Shown one piece after another: positions 1-12,300 of a stretch of 64,000 nt of DNA. The translations under genes were made by a program, and so were the position numbers. Where the stretch lies: positions 26,748,899 through 26,812,898 of the forward strand of contig NW_024881282.1 in NCBI RefSeq assembly GCF_018691265.1. The letters are read 5' to 3'. This DNA is from Tyto alba. Taxonomy: Eukaryota > Chordata > Aves > Strigiformes > Tytonidae. Under the pieces are notes generated by a model, which was given only the letters and a program-made list of their open reading frames with translations, made no database searches and had not been told where the DNA came from. The first letter of the stretch is position 1; each line of letters starts with the position of its first letter.

Positions 1-1726
1 GTATATTTAAAGAATTAAGCCAAATGAAGGGAAATACTTCAGTACTTACTGTTCCTTCAGCTTCTTCATTACAGCTTTCTGTGTTACTGGTTTTTACAGT
101 CTCCTTTCTCCAGAAGCTGATGGGATTGTTTGCCAGTTCTCTCTGTTAGCTGTGCAAAGCAATTCAACAGTCCTCATTAAAGTGGTGTTGTGCTTGTTCA
201 GAAATTTGAAAAGACTTCAAAGAAATATTGTATCAATCTTAAGTATACAGCTATATAGATCTATTTAATTGAATTATTTTTCATTAGTATCACCTATTTA
301 ATGATTATGTCTAAAACTCAAAGGAGTATCTGCAGGTCTTCAGTTTTTACAAGAAAAAGTAATGAACTATGGAGTTTGTTTTTTACATTATCTGTTCTTC
401 ATGCCCCATTTACTGAATTGTTGTCCCCTTTTCTAGCTGTTGCTATTTATTTGGCTTTTAATTAAGTTTGAAAGGTATCTTATTGATGAAACATTATTTT
501 TTTTTCTGGAAACACAGCAAACAGAAACTGTTTAAGTAGATGTTGAGAGCTTCTGCAGTGCTATGTCAAGCCTCTTGGAGAATTGACATTTCCTTGCAGT
601 GTTCTGGCAAAGTGAGATTTAGAGTCTCCTTGATTTGGTTCTTGCTTTTCTCTTTCTCTCTGCTCTGACTCGGTTTCTCTCAGTCAGCATTATTTCTTCT
701 AGAATTTCTTCTTTGTTTTTTGCCTATTTACACAACACAAGGACTGAGAGTTATGTGGTGAACCCAGAAAGATCTCTCATGGCCTGTTGCATCCGAGGTT
801 GTTCCATACCTGACATTTCTGCACATGAAAGTGACTGCATGGCACTGGTAGCTGCCTGCAGGTTTATTGCTTAAAAGTGCCAAGTCATTTGTGCTTGCTC
901 TTAAGTTTCTTGCATGTGGTTAGTCTCTGTGAGGAGAGGCTTTTGTGGTGGCCCCTGTGCGCCTGGATGTGCAGCTTCCACTAGATAAAGATGCAGAAAG
1001 CAGAGGTAAGGGCTGGGAAGCAGCAAGCTGTGTGTGGATGGAGAGCCTGAAGCACCTTTGTGTCATAAAACAGCAGGAGATAAAGAGCTACTTGCTGCAG
1101 AACTACCTTGTGCAGTGAAGTGACTTGATAAAGCTAATGTATGGTAAGGAAAAGGTGGCTGCACATCTGTTCAGTGAGCCTGTTTGTTATTAGTAACCGC
1201 TTCCAGTGGCTGATTAGCTAATTTTAGCTGTTCGGTGCTGCTGGAGGCGTGAGCTATATGCAGAATGGTTGTTTTTAAGTATAATCTCTGCAGAATTGCC
1301 CCTAATAGCATAAAGTTCTAGACCCTGCCCTGGAAGTTGCTGGACCTTTTGAATGTAAATCTGTATTAGGAGTTGCATTACCTCCTTGGTTGCATCGGTG
1401 AAGCGACCATGCATAATGAGCAAGCAGTCTAGGGAATTAATTCAGCTGAAAAAATAACCTTTTTCCTGCATTAATTTTTGGAAGGATCCATTCCTAGCCT
1501 GATTTGCCATTGGACTTTACAAACACTTTTGCTGCCATCATGCAAGAATGAGAGTGAACAACCAGGGTCGGATCACAGACTGCGACTGCTCAGGCCAGGA
1601 GCCAGATGCAGTTAGTTTTAGATACTTCTGTCTTTTGACTGGAGGCAGAGGGGTGTTTTTAACTCATTCCTTCTGTCTGGACTGCTGTTTTGAAATGTTG
1701 GGAAATTATTGAACACTCAGTGAGCA

Positions 1727-1850
1727 TAGAATCATAGAGTATCTCGTGCTGGAAGGGACCCGTAAGGATCGTTGAGTCCAGCTCCCTGATCACAGGGCTT
1801 CCTAAAACTAAACCGTGTGACTAAGAGCATTGTCCAGATGTTTGAACTCT
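1727..1850 (-). repeat. CR1 LINE fragment, 3' end
   Basis: The stretch opens with the motif AGAATCATAGAGTATCTCGT, then GGAAGGGACCC, a GTCCAGCTCC-like block and GAGCATTGTCCAGATG. This is the reverse complement of the 3' terminal part of avian CR1 LINEs, so the element points to the - strand. It is 5'-truncated, as most CR1 copies are, and keeps no reading frame. The right boundary is approximate. Confidence 0.85.
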
Positions 1851-2178
1851 GTAGAGTAATTTTTGTAGAATTACAGTATTTTATTTATTTATTATAGTAT
1901 TTTTGAGCTATCTGCAGTGGGAAATGTAAAAATTGGCTCAAAACTGAAGCACAGTTGAAAAGTGTTTGTTTTCAATACGTTGGTAGATTATTCCTGTTTG
2001 CTATCTTTATGTTTTTTTTTGCAATATTATATATTCTTTACATAATGAATCTGCTTTCAGGATATGTATTAATGCTGCTTCTGGTTACCTGCTGATGTCC
2101 TGAAACAGTTTCTATCTAGATGGTTTTTTGTAAGCACGTTTTGTACTTCTTCAGCATTTAGTTGAACTCTCATGTGGA

Positions 2179-2376
2179 TGTACTGGTTTGTGCTGGTATA
2201 CAGTTAATTTTCTTCACAGTAGCTTGTATGGGACTGCGTTTTGGGTTTATGATGGAAACAGTGGTGATAACGTAGCGATGTTTTAGTCATTGCTGCACAG
2301 TGCTTCATCCCACTGGTGGGGAAGTGATCAAGAGGCTGTGTGATGCTTAGTTGCCTGCTGGGGCTAAACCGCAAGA
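2179..2376 (+). mobile_element. Solo LTR, ERVL-type, internally deleted
   Basis: The 5' end reads TGTACTGGTTTGTGCTGG, followed by a GTTAATTTTCTTCACAGTAGC-like block, then GATAACG and GATGTTTTAGTCATTGCTG. The 3' end is TGCTGGGGCTAAACC. These are hallmarks, from memory of the family, of a common avian ERVL LTR. At about 200 bp it is far shorter than the usual LTR, so the middle is deleted. The flanks GTGGA (2174-2178) and GTGGG (2377-2381) are a plausible 5-bp target-site duplication with one change. No retroviral coding sequence is associated. It ends only about 107 bp before the RFXAP terminal exon. Confidence 0.75.
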
Positions 2377-2483
2377 GTGGGTAATGTGCAAATTGATTTA
2401 ATGGGAAAAATATTATAATATAATCAATCTGGTGGCTATTTAATGTATGTGAGCTCTTTAAAGTCTGCTTTCTCTTCTTGCAG

Positions 2484-2594
2484 TCCCTACTCCGAAGTCC
2501 AGAAGTAGTGCAGTTTCTACAGAAGCAACAGCAGCTGTTAAGTCAGCAGGCTTTGGAGCAAAGGCAGCAACAGTTTCAAGGAGCACCTGGGTAA
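2484..2594 (+). CDS. RFXAP: RFXAP terminal coding exon
   Basis: RFXAP (regulatory factor X-associated protein) is a nuclear subunit of the RFX complex, with RFX5 and RFXANK, that binds the X box of MHC class II promoters. A CAG acceptor ends at 2483. The exon starts in phase 0 and encodes 36 residues before TAA: it begins SLLRSPEVVQFLQKQQQLL, continues through a glutamine-rich stretch and ends FQGAPG. This matches the conserved C-terminus of vertebrate RFXAP, the Gln-rich helical segment needed for RFX assembly; the last few residues differ from human. Only this exon lies in the window. The neighbouring convergent SMAD9 fits the conserved RFXAP-SMAD9 gene order. Confidence 0.93.
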   Translation, partial: SLLRSPEVVQFLQKQQQLLSQQALEQRQQQFQGAPG

Positions 2595-3025
2595 TCAGAA
2601 CACATCAGTGACCTGCAGATGAATCTGGTGCTGGAGGAGGAATGGGATGTGTGTTTTATATAAATACAAAGAATCTCGATGTTTAAAGGAAAAGTAAAGT
2701 TGCTGCTGTTACGCGTTTTACTTGTTTGCACTTTTGAGGTTTTGAGCTGCTCGGGTGTCTGCAAACTTGTGAGCAAATCTGGAGGAGTCTATTTTTTTTA
2801 TTATTTTAAAAATTTCATTTTAATGTTTAATTTTTTAATAGAAATGTGTTTATATTAGTATTGTTTAGCTGTACACCCTTTTCCTACCAAAGTCTTCCAC
2901 TAAATTAACATTTTTCTATATAAGGATTTACTGTTAAACAAGTCACTCTTTGATGACAATCATTGAAGTCAGTCAGTTACTTTCTATGGAAGTTGTGAAA
3001 TAAAGTCCTGAATTTGAGCCAGTCC
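2595..3025 (+). other. RFXAP: RFXAP 3' UTR, probable extent
   Basis: AT-rich sequence follows the RFXAP stop codon. The first canonical polyadenylation hexamer is at 2999-3004, which would give a 3' UTR of about 430 nt. Similar AT-rich sequence continues to about 3.95 kb, so a longer 3' UTR using a weaker signal cannot be excluded. No coding potential is seen. Confidence 0.55.
2999..3004 (+). terminator. RFXAP: Candidate RFXAP poly(A) signal AATAAA
   Basis: This canonical AATAAA lies about 405 nt after the RFXAP stop and is followed by T/G-containing sequence (GTCCTGAATTTGAG). It is the first perfect hexamer downstream of the stop. The cleavage site itself cannot be located from sequence alone. 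Confidence 0.6.
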
Positions 3026-5074
3026 AGTGTCATGACCTAATAGCAGTTGCTCAGGGATGTGAGAAACTTATGCGCAGTAGAATCTTGCACTAAAGGCAAA
3101 GACAACATGCTATCAAAAAGTTGGATCTAGTGGCTCAGAAAAAATGAAAATCAGGTGATTCTCCAGCTATATATTCATTATCTGCAAGTTGAGTAGGTTT
3201 GAAGTGCTTCATTGTGTGTGCAAACATGTAAAAGAATTTCTGTTTAAAAGTTCCAAAAGAGAAATGGCAGAAAGCTTTAGAGAAGAATTAGGTGAAACGT
3301 ATGCAACTGAGAGTTGGACTTTGTTTTGTGAAGTTATTTGTAAGGACCAACGTCTTTTACATTAAATATAACTTAATTACAGATGACAATATCACTCATT
3401 TTTTAAGTGACTATATTAAATTTTAAAGCTTTTAACTCATAATAGCAAATACATCCAAAAACTAAGATGTAATTGTGCATTTTTTTTCCTTTGTGTAGTA
3501 TTTTTCTTACAAAAAAAAAGGTATAGTTAGAATTCTTCTATTAAGACAACTGATATGTAATCAGCTCGAGTGCTAGACTTCTTAGGTTTTCAGCCAGTTC
3601 AGATGAGCTTGCAGTTGATTGGGTTAAGAATCCAAACACTGTATTATGTAGTGTTAAATCCCACGTATTGTTGTTAAAACAAAGTTTTGTATTAAAACAT
3701 ACTTCTGAATAGAGTTTATCTGAATGGCGTAGGTGCTTACCAAAAATACTACTTTGATATTGCAACAGTTTGATTTGCTAAATAGTCTCTCTTCGGAAGT
3801 ATTTGTTAGTCTGGTGAATTTTTACAAGCTGTGCTTTGTGTATGTATAGAACTTGTTTGGTAAGAATTTATTGTATTTAGCATTGTCCAGGTTGTTCTTT
3901 CAAAAAGTAAATGAAAAGCTTTGTATCAACTGTTCTGGACCAGTGTTTGAGTAAAATCTTTTTATTTAAAAAACAAACCCAAAGCCTCTTCATTTTTGTT
4001 CTGTTGAATTTGTGTGTTTGTTTTTTTTTCTTTACTAAATTGGCTAGCTCTGACTAGGTGGCATTCAAACTCTTGTGTTCCAAGGCTCTTATTATAAGAA
4101 GCTATTTTAGCTTTAAGTACAATCGGACTACTCTTTTCAGTGTGTCAGAATATATGTGAAAGCATCATGCGCTGAAATTGTAGAATAAGGTATTTGCTTT
4201 TGTTTAAAACCGTCATCTTAGGAAAGCATTTAGGTGAGATGAGCTGATCAAACTTTTTTTAAAACCAAACCCTCATGGTAGAAAAAGGGCACAGGAAATG
4301 TTGAAGGCAGTGCTGGATGAGTCAGCTACCTCAAAACGAGCGATGCTTGCTGAGGACGTGCCCGGGGTGCAGCTCGCCTGCCCTCCGGTTGTGGTGGGCC
4401 GCGGTGCCGGTGCCCGGCAGGCTGGCGGGGAGCAGGAGGTGGCCCGGGGCCGGGGCGGGGTTCCCCGGCCACCCGTGCACACAGCGGGGTCTGCGTGACC
4501 CACCCCAAGGTGAGGATGTTCTCTCTTGCTTCTGTTCTTGCAGAACAAAATCTGAATTTTAAGAACATTAAAACCCGATTCTTGTAACGGCACCTTCTTA
4601 CTGTATCTTTTTTCCTCGGGCAGCCTGAAACCTGCACAGTGGCAAATTTGTCTTCTCACTAATGTCAGTGTGGCCCACAGCGAGGGCTGCTGTCCTAGGG
4701 CAGCATCACTGCTCGTACACTGTCCGTCAGCTCAGGGCTGCCTCCTTCCAAAGAAAGCAGAACCATCTTCTCGAATCTTAAAATTGCCACAGGACGAAAA
4801 GGGTTGCATGTACTTTATAACATGCAGATTTTATGCCGGATTAATTTTCAATCCATTTTATAGTGTCTAGCATCCCATTCTGCTGGAAGTGTTGGTTCAT
4901 CCCATTACCCAGTGAATTCACAGATTCCTCTTGCCTAAGACTGACTTCTGTAAATAAAGGCTTTCTAAATGCCCTGGTTCCCAAAGTTGCTGGTGATCAG
5001 ACTGGGACCTTACAGCTTTCCAGGGCCAATCCCTTTCAAAGGGAAAAAGGGGAGATGACAAGGGCAAGAGCTCT
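3026..5074. other. Intergenic spacer between convergent RFXAP and SMAD9
   Basis: Mostly AT-rich sequence with no recognisable exon. It contains an isolated GC-rich patch (listed separately). The open frames of 60-130 codons on both strands between 4273 and 5117 arise in or beside that patch, lack similarity I recognise, and overlap one another on opposite strands. Parts of it could belong to extended 3' UTRs of either gene. Confidence 0.6.
4345..4505. other. Isolated GC/CpG-rich patch between gene tails
   Basis: About 160 bp switches abruptly from AT-rich surroundings to very GC-rich sequence containing CCCGGGG, GGCCGCGG, GCCCGGGG and several CpGs, then returns to AT-rich. It sits between the 3' ends of two convergent genes rather than at a promoter of either. 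No splice sites or recognisable coding sequence were found. It could be a small orphan CpG island or a retained GC-rich insertion. Confidence 0.6.
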
Positions 5075-5089
5075 TAAATCAGAAATATC

Positions 5090-5095
5090 TTTATT
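5090..5095 (-). terminator. SMAD9: Distal candidate SMAD9 poly(A) signal
   Basis: On the minus strand the context is TTAATAAAGATATTTCTG, a canonical hexamer followed by a T/G-containing stretch. It is the most distal of several candidates below the SMAD9 stop and would imply an exceptionally long 3' UTR of about 7.5 kb. The proximal candidates are at least as likely. Confidence 0.3.
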
Positions 5096-8000
5096 AACAG
5101 TAAAACACAAGACGTGAATAATCCCTTTTACAATAGAATAATTCCAGCCAAAGAAAATGGAGTGTGTTAAAAAGTGTATTGTTCAAACATCAGACTAAAT
5201 ATGTCGACTTCAGAATGCCTCAAATCAAATGCAGCAGGAGGAACACTTGTGAAAATGTCCACTTGATTAGCAGTTGTTACCTCTTTCTTGAGATGACAGG
5301 GCGTGGGATAGAATACTGGGGCTGATCAGAAGACCGAGCTGCCCTGATCTCAGGCTCCTGAAACCAAGCATGTCTGAGAGTTTTCATTCCTCAAGAGGCA
5401 AGAGTCCAAGTAATGCTCTTTATAGAGCGATCTGCACCGTTTTACAGAATAACACTGTGAATAATACTTTATTTTGGATAGTGCAGACGTTTTGCTTTGA
5501 TTCTGATGGAAAACAGAGGGCAGAACTGTTCACAGACTGAAGTGACACTATTAAATCTGTGTATGACTCCTGGTGCTTTTCTGCACAAGACATAGCTTGT
5601 ACTTAACACAAAAAACCCACCTTGCTTGAATCCACCATTTTGGCCCCTTGACTGCATAGAACTTTGCAACCTTATGGCTTCGTTGATCCACACAAAAAGG
5701 CTTGTTTTTTCACTTTCCTGTCTCACTTCTCAGCCCCGTTTATATCGCAAAGGTGATACTGAAATGAGGGATTAAATTGCTAACACTGATTCATCTGCAG
5801 AAAGTATGCTGTGGTACATTTTAACTTAAGAAGTAGTATAAATAATTAAACACTCCAATTGCTTCGGTAAGTGAAGAGATTTTATCTGAATGTGCATTAT
5901 CTCTGCTCATCATTATGTTTGTTCCCTTGCTCTCTTGTTTGCAAAGCTTCTCATGGACATAACTGAATTAATAAGATTTAACACACACTTTAGCATCAAA
6001 AAAACACTTGGAAACATGATGTGCTCACTACGGTGAAAGTGCAAGGGGTCAGACTTCACCAAGTTTTTTCTAGCTTTTCTTTGCTGATGAGGTCTGTATT
6101 TAAAATTATTAACTGGTTGGTCTATTTCTTCCTATGCTATTCATATGCAATATTATTTGAATACTAACACGGAATATAAAATAGCAGCATCCATGGATAA
6201 TAAAAACACTACGACTGAAGATCTAAAAACCGTTCACAATTAGCTGCAAATGTTCACATTGGCTATAATGGAAGAGTAGCTGACTGGAGGACGTAGTGGT
6301 TACGTTTATCTTGCATAAGAGACATGGCCTGCAAATGAGATTTGCTGTCTGTACAGGCACCACGTTTGCAAGCATGGCCCAGGTGCAAGTGGCAGCATCC
6401 TCTTGCTTGGACTCTCACACGCCTCACCTCCCTGGCAGGAAAGCGGGGCATCGGCACGGCAATACACCACAAGGCACGCCTGGGTGAGCTGCCTGGAGAG
6501 CCCGAGGGCGAGCAGGTGATTCTGGCTGCTCCTGGCCACTCCGGAGCTTCCTACGAGCAGGTGATCAGTACAAACCAGAGGCTGTGCTTTGTGCTGGTGC
6601 ACAGCATGCAGAAGTGTCCGTCTGCACTACAGACACAAAGCAATTTCCCTCTGCTGAACAAACACTAAACGCCCCCTCGGGCTTTCTGTACCGGCAGAAA
6701 GGTACTCCCAGAGCTGTCATTAGGAAGAAGCCCTGTTCCAGTAACTGCAATGAAGCCTCCAGGTCGAGAAGCTTTTTATTCACGCATCTAAAGTCTCACA
6801 TGATCTCTCTCCCCATTGCAAGATGGGACCAACTCTATCAGGCTTCTTTTTGATGGTGACCTGACCTACTCACTCTCAGGTAAGCACACTTGTCTATTAC
6901 TGGCTCTTGTTAAAAATGTGATTTCATAGTCAGAAGTCCCTGTGAAGGCTCCTGCTGATTCCATCTTCCTTTGGGCACCGCAATTTCCCACCTACGCATG
7001 TAGTGAGTTGCTTTATTGCAATTCCCAGGTAGTCGCTCTATATAATCTGAGTCTTGCAGTTGTGCAGTTCCTGTTTCAGACTGTGTTTTTCTTCAAGGAG
7101 CACATACTGAGTGTGCTTATACTGTCCTTGAATAGTTGCCCCAAAGCTGAACTCCCCATTAGTCCTGCAGCAAGGCAGAGCATCATCTTGCAAGTGCAGT
7201 ACCCCGGTGCAACCAGAGCCTACCCCCTGATCCCACAGGACACCACTTGCCCCAACATACCTAATGGATTAATCAGGAGGCCGGCACGCTCAGCCAGGCT
7301 GTGTGTATAGGAAGCACCGGATCAAGGACTGTGGTACTCCAAGCTGCTTCTGAAAGAGGTTTTGATGATTAGTTTAGATGTGAGTATAAAAAACTCTAGT
7401 GAACACCAGTGGCTGCCCAAGCACATACTGCCTTGATACCTCCAGCAATGCCCACTGAGCATGTCTGGTCATATGCTCCCTCCTCCCCAGTCCCTTCAAC
7501 CTCTCAGTTCTTCAAAGCCAACCATAAACTGTAAGTCCTCTGCAAAAACCTTCTCAGCCCCTTCAGTGGGGTTTCCACCCACCTGGAAGGGCTTGAGTTC
7601 AGATGTTCAAGTTACATCCTGCTCCCCAGGCTTCTCCAGAGCCAGGAGCTCTTGCCTTTGGCTTGAAGAGCGCATGAGACATGTTATGGTTGGTACATTT
7701 CTGATTATATAAATCTACACTCTCAACTTTAAAAAATGGTATTTAATTACTCTACCCTATGACTCATTAATCTCTTTTTATTGTGTTTGGTTTGGTTTTA
7801 CTAAGTTAGGTTATGGGGAGCCAAGGGAAGAGGTGAATAGTACAGAGGATGTAACGTTTCTTTCTTGTGCTGAGCACTGTTTAGTGCTCAAATGCTCCTG
7901 AAAGCTGCAGGTGCACCAGAGAAGCCTCTACTGAGCCACAAAAATTGGATTTATATTCGAGACCCCTTCCTAGTTATTAAATTCAATCAAGCTTCTTTAT

Positions 8001-8398
8001 AAATTGTTTCCAGCCATCCAAGAAGCAAACAGGCTCTGCCTGAGCTGCCTCTGTAAATCCAGCTGCTTGTGCAACTCCTTGGCCACTGGTGAGACTTTCT
8101 GATTCTTAGAGCTTAAAGGCAAAGGTGAGTGTTAGCCAGGAAGAAAAGGGCAGAATAGATTAAGTTACAGTCAAAAATGCTTGATTTTCTCCATTTTAAG
8201 GGTTGTGCAGTGGAGATGATGTTTACAGCGAGAGATGTTTGCAGTGTTGATTTTATGCTGTGGGAACATTCATACCTTGTAACTGTGGTCTGCAGTGAAC
8301 TCTTGCAGAACTAGCTGAGGATAAACATGCTTCATCCTGAAACTCTCTGCTAACAGAGAGGTCCTGCTTGTGGCAAGCAGTTACCACTGAATCTCTGC

Positions 8399-8512
8399 CC
8401 AGACCCACAGAATAACATAAATTGGAATGGTTCTCTGCAGGGCATCAAGCCTGCCACCCTGCTCAAGGCAGGGACCACTTGGAGAAGGCTGCTCAGGGTG
8501 GTAAATGTCTTG
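8399..8512 (-). repeat. Diverged CR1-like fragment
   Basis: The order CACAGAATAACATAAATTGG, then CTGCTCAAGGCAGGGACCA and GGCTGCTCAGGG follows the reverse complement of the CR1 3' region (AGAATCATAGAAT.., ..CTGCTCAAAGCAGG.., ..GTTGCTCAGGG). It carries many mismatches, so it is an old copy. It lies within the possible SMAD9 3' UTR or just downstream. Boundaries are approximate. Confidence 0.55.
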
Positions 8513-9355
8513 ACAGAGTACCTGCTGGAGACACATGAGGAATTTCCTCAACTCCAGTTGACATTACCTGGAGCCCCAGTTCCCCTTCATGTTGTTGATA
8601 CATTATCCTTCAGCCTGAGCACAGCAACACATGAAAGTCTCAAGAGGAGTAAACAGATGCTCGTGGCGTAGCCTCTGACGGGGAGGCAAAGCTACTGAAC
8701 ACTGCAGCCACTGCTACACCGTACCCAACCAGCAGCTACAGTGCAAGGTTATGGGACTGAGCCATCAGAGCAGCAGTGCCACTGTCTCCACGCAGTCAGT
8801 GTGCTGAATTTGCTTCCGTCACCCCTGGATGCAGATGGCACATTTTTACTGGTGCTGCTGAAGAACTGGCAGCAAGGAAGCAGTTGTCTTCTCCCGACCC
8901 CTTAATAGGAACACAAGTGGTCTACATACCATGAGGAATGTGCTTTATGCTTCTGCCTGATCCTGCAGCTCCTGCAGCTGCTTGCTGATGCACGGTACTT
9001 CTCCACAGAAAATTTCAAGAGGGTCTGAACTGCTGATGGCTCAAAAAACATTTTTAAAAGTCTGCCTTCAACTAAGTAGTCCCCCTGTAAGTGGTTTTAA
9101 ATCTCTCAGGAAGCCCATCTCCAGAGCCTGAGTATTAATGAGTACATTTAAAGGCTTTAAATTGACTACAGGTTGATAGGTTCATGAAGACCTTTCAGCA
9201 GAAACTATCTCCTTCCAAAATGGGAAAACATTAGTGAGATACAAAGTTAATTGCTGTAAATTATGAGAAATCTGAATTTTTAACTGAGCTCAATTCACAT
9301 AAACTAGGGAAGCCTATAAAAGAGGCCTTGTTCAAAAAGAAAGGAAAATAAATGG

Positions 9356-9361
9356 TTTATT
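9356..9361 (-). terminator. SMAD9: Proximal candidate SMAD9 poly(A) signal
   Basis: On the minus strand this reads CTAATAAACC followed by a T-rich stretch. It would end the transcript about 3.3 kb after the stop codon. A neighbouring hexamer at 9714-9719 (TAAATAAAGAGG on the minus strand) would end it about 2.9 kb after. Both sizes are reasonable for a vertebrate SMAD 3' UTR; which is used is not decidable here. Confidence 0.4.
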
Positions 9362-12300
9362 AGCCTTACTTTTTATCATTGCATCTGGACAGGGGTCATC
9401 TTCCTATTTACTTGCTTGACTCGTCCACTGTTTCCACTTATACCTTATGATGTGAGCTCTCCCCTTCTCTTGGGAAGGAGCTTCTGTGCGTTTGCACAGC
9501 ATCTACAGCCTGTAGAGGCCACCAAAATAGGAAATAGTTCACACAGTGATACCAGCCCTCCCAAAGGCTAACAACTCTGAGATGGCTGTTGGCTTTGATT
9601 GCCCAGATGCTTCAATCCAACTTTCAGAAAATAGTTACATTTGCTGAAATTCATCTCATGATAACAGCAGGCATTTTAAACGGGTCATAAGAATCATGCT
9701 CCAGAAATTCCTCTTTATTTACCAGTGAGGGAGTATTAAGGTGACTACCTTTAATAAGATGCACGTGTGGACTGCACTGAAGCCAAATCCTATTTGTATG
9801 AGGATTATTATAAAAGCAGACATATAGGGAAAGAAAAACTGCTCTGAGTTTACCAACTCCCATTTAAACAACACAGACACTTATTGAGCAAGACATCATT
9901 ACTAGGCTGAGAAAGCCACCACATCTTCCCTAGGGCGCACCTCACCTCCTTTTGGGTACGTCCAATGTAGCAGTCCACATTTGATCTAGTGACCTCAAGT
10001 TTCCCTTTTACTCAATGTTCAGAGCACAGTGTATTTCACCTACTTGAAATACCTGCCTTATGGTGAAACAAATGATGCCCCAGAAGAACCTGCTTCTCTT
10101 CACTGGCCATCCAACTGTCCTCTGCAGCACTGGCAGGAAACTGGGTTCTGGAGCTGCCCAAGAGCAGATGCCCTTCAGAACGTCGCCCTTTGCTCTCTGC
10201 GAGGAAGGTGACAATGCTGGGGATGTCTAAAAGCAACCTCTAGCCTTCTCTGTACATTAGGAGGGAAGGAGGTTTCAGCCTAAAAGGTGAGGAAGAATCT
10301 AGGATAAAAGACAGAGCTAGATCCTGGGCAGGAGAGGTGATTTTCTCTGTTCTTAGCTGCTAAGAAAGCAAAGAGATGAGCAACATGAAAAGCACAGAGA
10401 AATTACAGAGAAAGGGTGCAATGAACATGCTAAAACCCACGTTACCAGTACCTTGATACAGTGACACTGATGACAGAGGGAGCTGAGGAAAATGTCTTTT
10501 TCCAAACTGATCTCTCCCAAATCTGCTAAACAGTAAATGGCACTCCTGGAATTTCTGTGTAGTATTACTATTGGATTTCATTGCTGCAGGAGACTGTAAA
10601 GCTTTTCCTATCTCACAGTGACACTGCCGACATCAAATGGTGACAAAATAGGGTTCTTTGCATTTACAAGTTTCCTATACAACTTGCTATTACTGCTGAC
10701 AGTTATCAGTAATTTATCCTTCTGTGCCCTAAAAACTCTGCAGGCAGCTGAAGATGCATTCAAATGGAGTGACCCTGCTAGTTTACTGATTCTTCTGCTC
10801 TGTTCATAATTACCACCTGATAACAGGTATTACAAAGCTTCTAAAACACATGGAAAGGCTTTTCAGTGAATGTTATTTCCTTTGCACGTGTGATGTAGCT
10901 GAAGATTTCAGGCATCCTCTTCTAATTATGCAATTAAATGTGTAGCACCAGACACTGTGTGAGAAGAAAAAAGAAACTTTCTGTGAAACTTTTTTTTTTT
11001 TTCTCCCTCAGGATACTTCTGTTTTTTTCTAAGGAGGAATGAGATTGGAGAAATTATCACTCTTTCTGACCCTTAAAGCAGAACAATTTTCAGAGGACTG
11101 TTATGCCTGGAAAGAAACAATCCTCTACCCTTTCAGCAAGGTAATGGGGACAATCAAAATGCAGAAAGAGTTTCACCTGCCTGCTCAGAAAAAGCTACCA
11201 AGCGAACAGCATTTTGTGAGGCTGGGTCTGTGGTTAAGAGTACGGGCAGTACGTTTCCCTGCTTACAGAAGGACCGCGGACAAGGAGCTTTTAAAAAAGG
11301 TTCTGCACATATTCACTCTTTGCTTGTTCATGGGTTACTCTGCCTCACCATCCCACAGTGCCGGCAAGGCAAACGTGCTGCAAATGATGAAGCCTGTATC
11401 TAAGGTGAGAAACTACCCCCAGGGATGCACGAAGTGACTGGCAGGGAAGCTCTCACTGTCAGACCTGAGCGTTTCAGACAGGTCCTGAGGACAGGGGCTG
11501 GGCACGGCTGATTGCCCGCTCCCTCTCACTGGACCCTGTGAGCGTGGGGCTTCCTGTTGCCAGTACAGAGACTAGCCCAAGATAAAGCAGAAAGGAATTA
11601 TTCAGTTCATCAATGCACACTTCATTTCCCTTTTCTGAATCACAGTTCAAGTCCCTTTTAGACGTACCCTCGATATCAGCACAGTAGTCTAACTACAGAC
11701 AGTCCTAACTTTAAAACAAACTACATCAATACTGTATAATGGATAGGATTCAGTTTACATGCCGGATACATATGCAAGTATGTATGTACTTTGCAAAAAA
11801 GCACTGGAAGTTAATTAGTTTTTAAACTTATAGGCATATATTTCAAATTTTCTTTTTTTTTTTTTTTTTTTTTTTTGTCTTAGGAGCTTGTTGCATTTCA
11901 GTGCAGCAGTACCGTACACTACTGTGTTAACAGTATCAGACTACTCGGATGTGTCCCAGTCCCAAATGCTCTGACAGGGCTCCAGTGCTGAACGTGTCCT
12001 GAGGGCTCTTTCTTCCTGCCAAATCCTAGGGGAGACAGGGGTGCCTCAGCTCCTCAGAGGATCTGTTCTTCCATCGTGCTTTGCAGTAAGGAGACAGACT
12101 GGAATTGCAGTTTAGTCCTCCAGTTCACTGGATAAAAGTCACCTCTATGCATAAGTCCTGTGCACCACCTAAGGTCCTCTTTTAGACCTGAAATTAGGAT
12201 GTGAAATGGATATAAATGGTGTAGAGATCTGACTTTGGTTGCCTGCAGAGGGGTGAATTTCACCTACTAGGAACAGCTACAGCCAGGTTTCTGAATCCAC

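Larger units (their letters stand above)
1..2483 (+). other. RFXAP: RFXAP intron 2 (3' part)
   Basis: AT-rich DNA leading to the splice acceptor of the last RFXAP exon (TTCTTGCAG ending at 2483). I find no sequence encoding the preceding conserved part of RFXAP, so exons 1 and 2 lie to the left of the window. The interval contains a CR1 fragment and a solo LTR, listed separately. The short open frames here lack any recognisable protein and I do not consider them genes. Assignment as intron follows from the downstream exon. Confidence 0.85.

Noticed and set aside
1..2483. RFXAP exon 2 within the window
   Set aside because: No sequence encoding the conserved basic region upstream of the terminal exon was found on the + strand.
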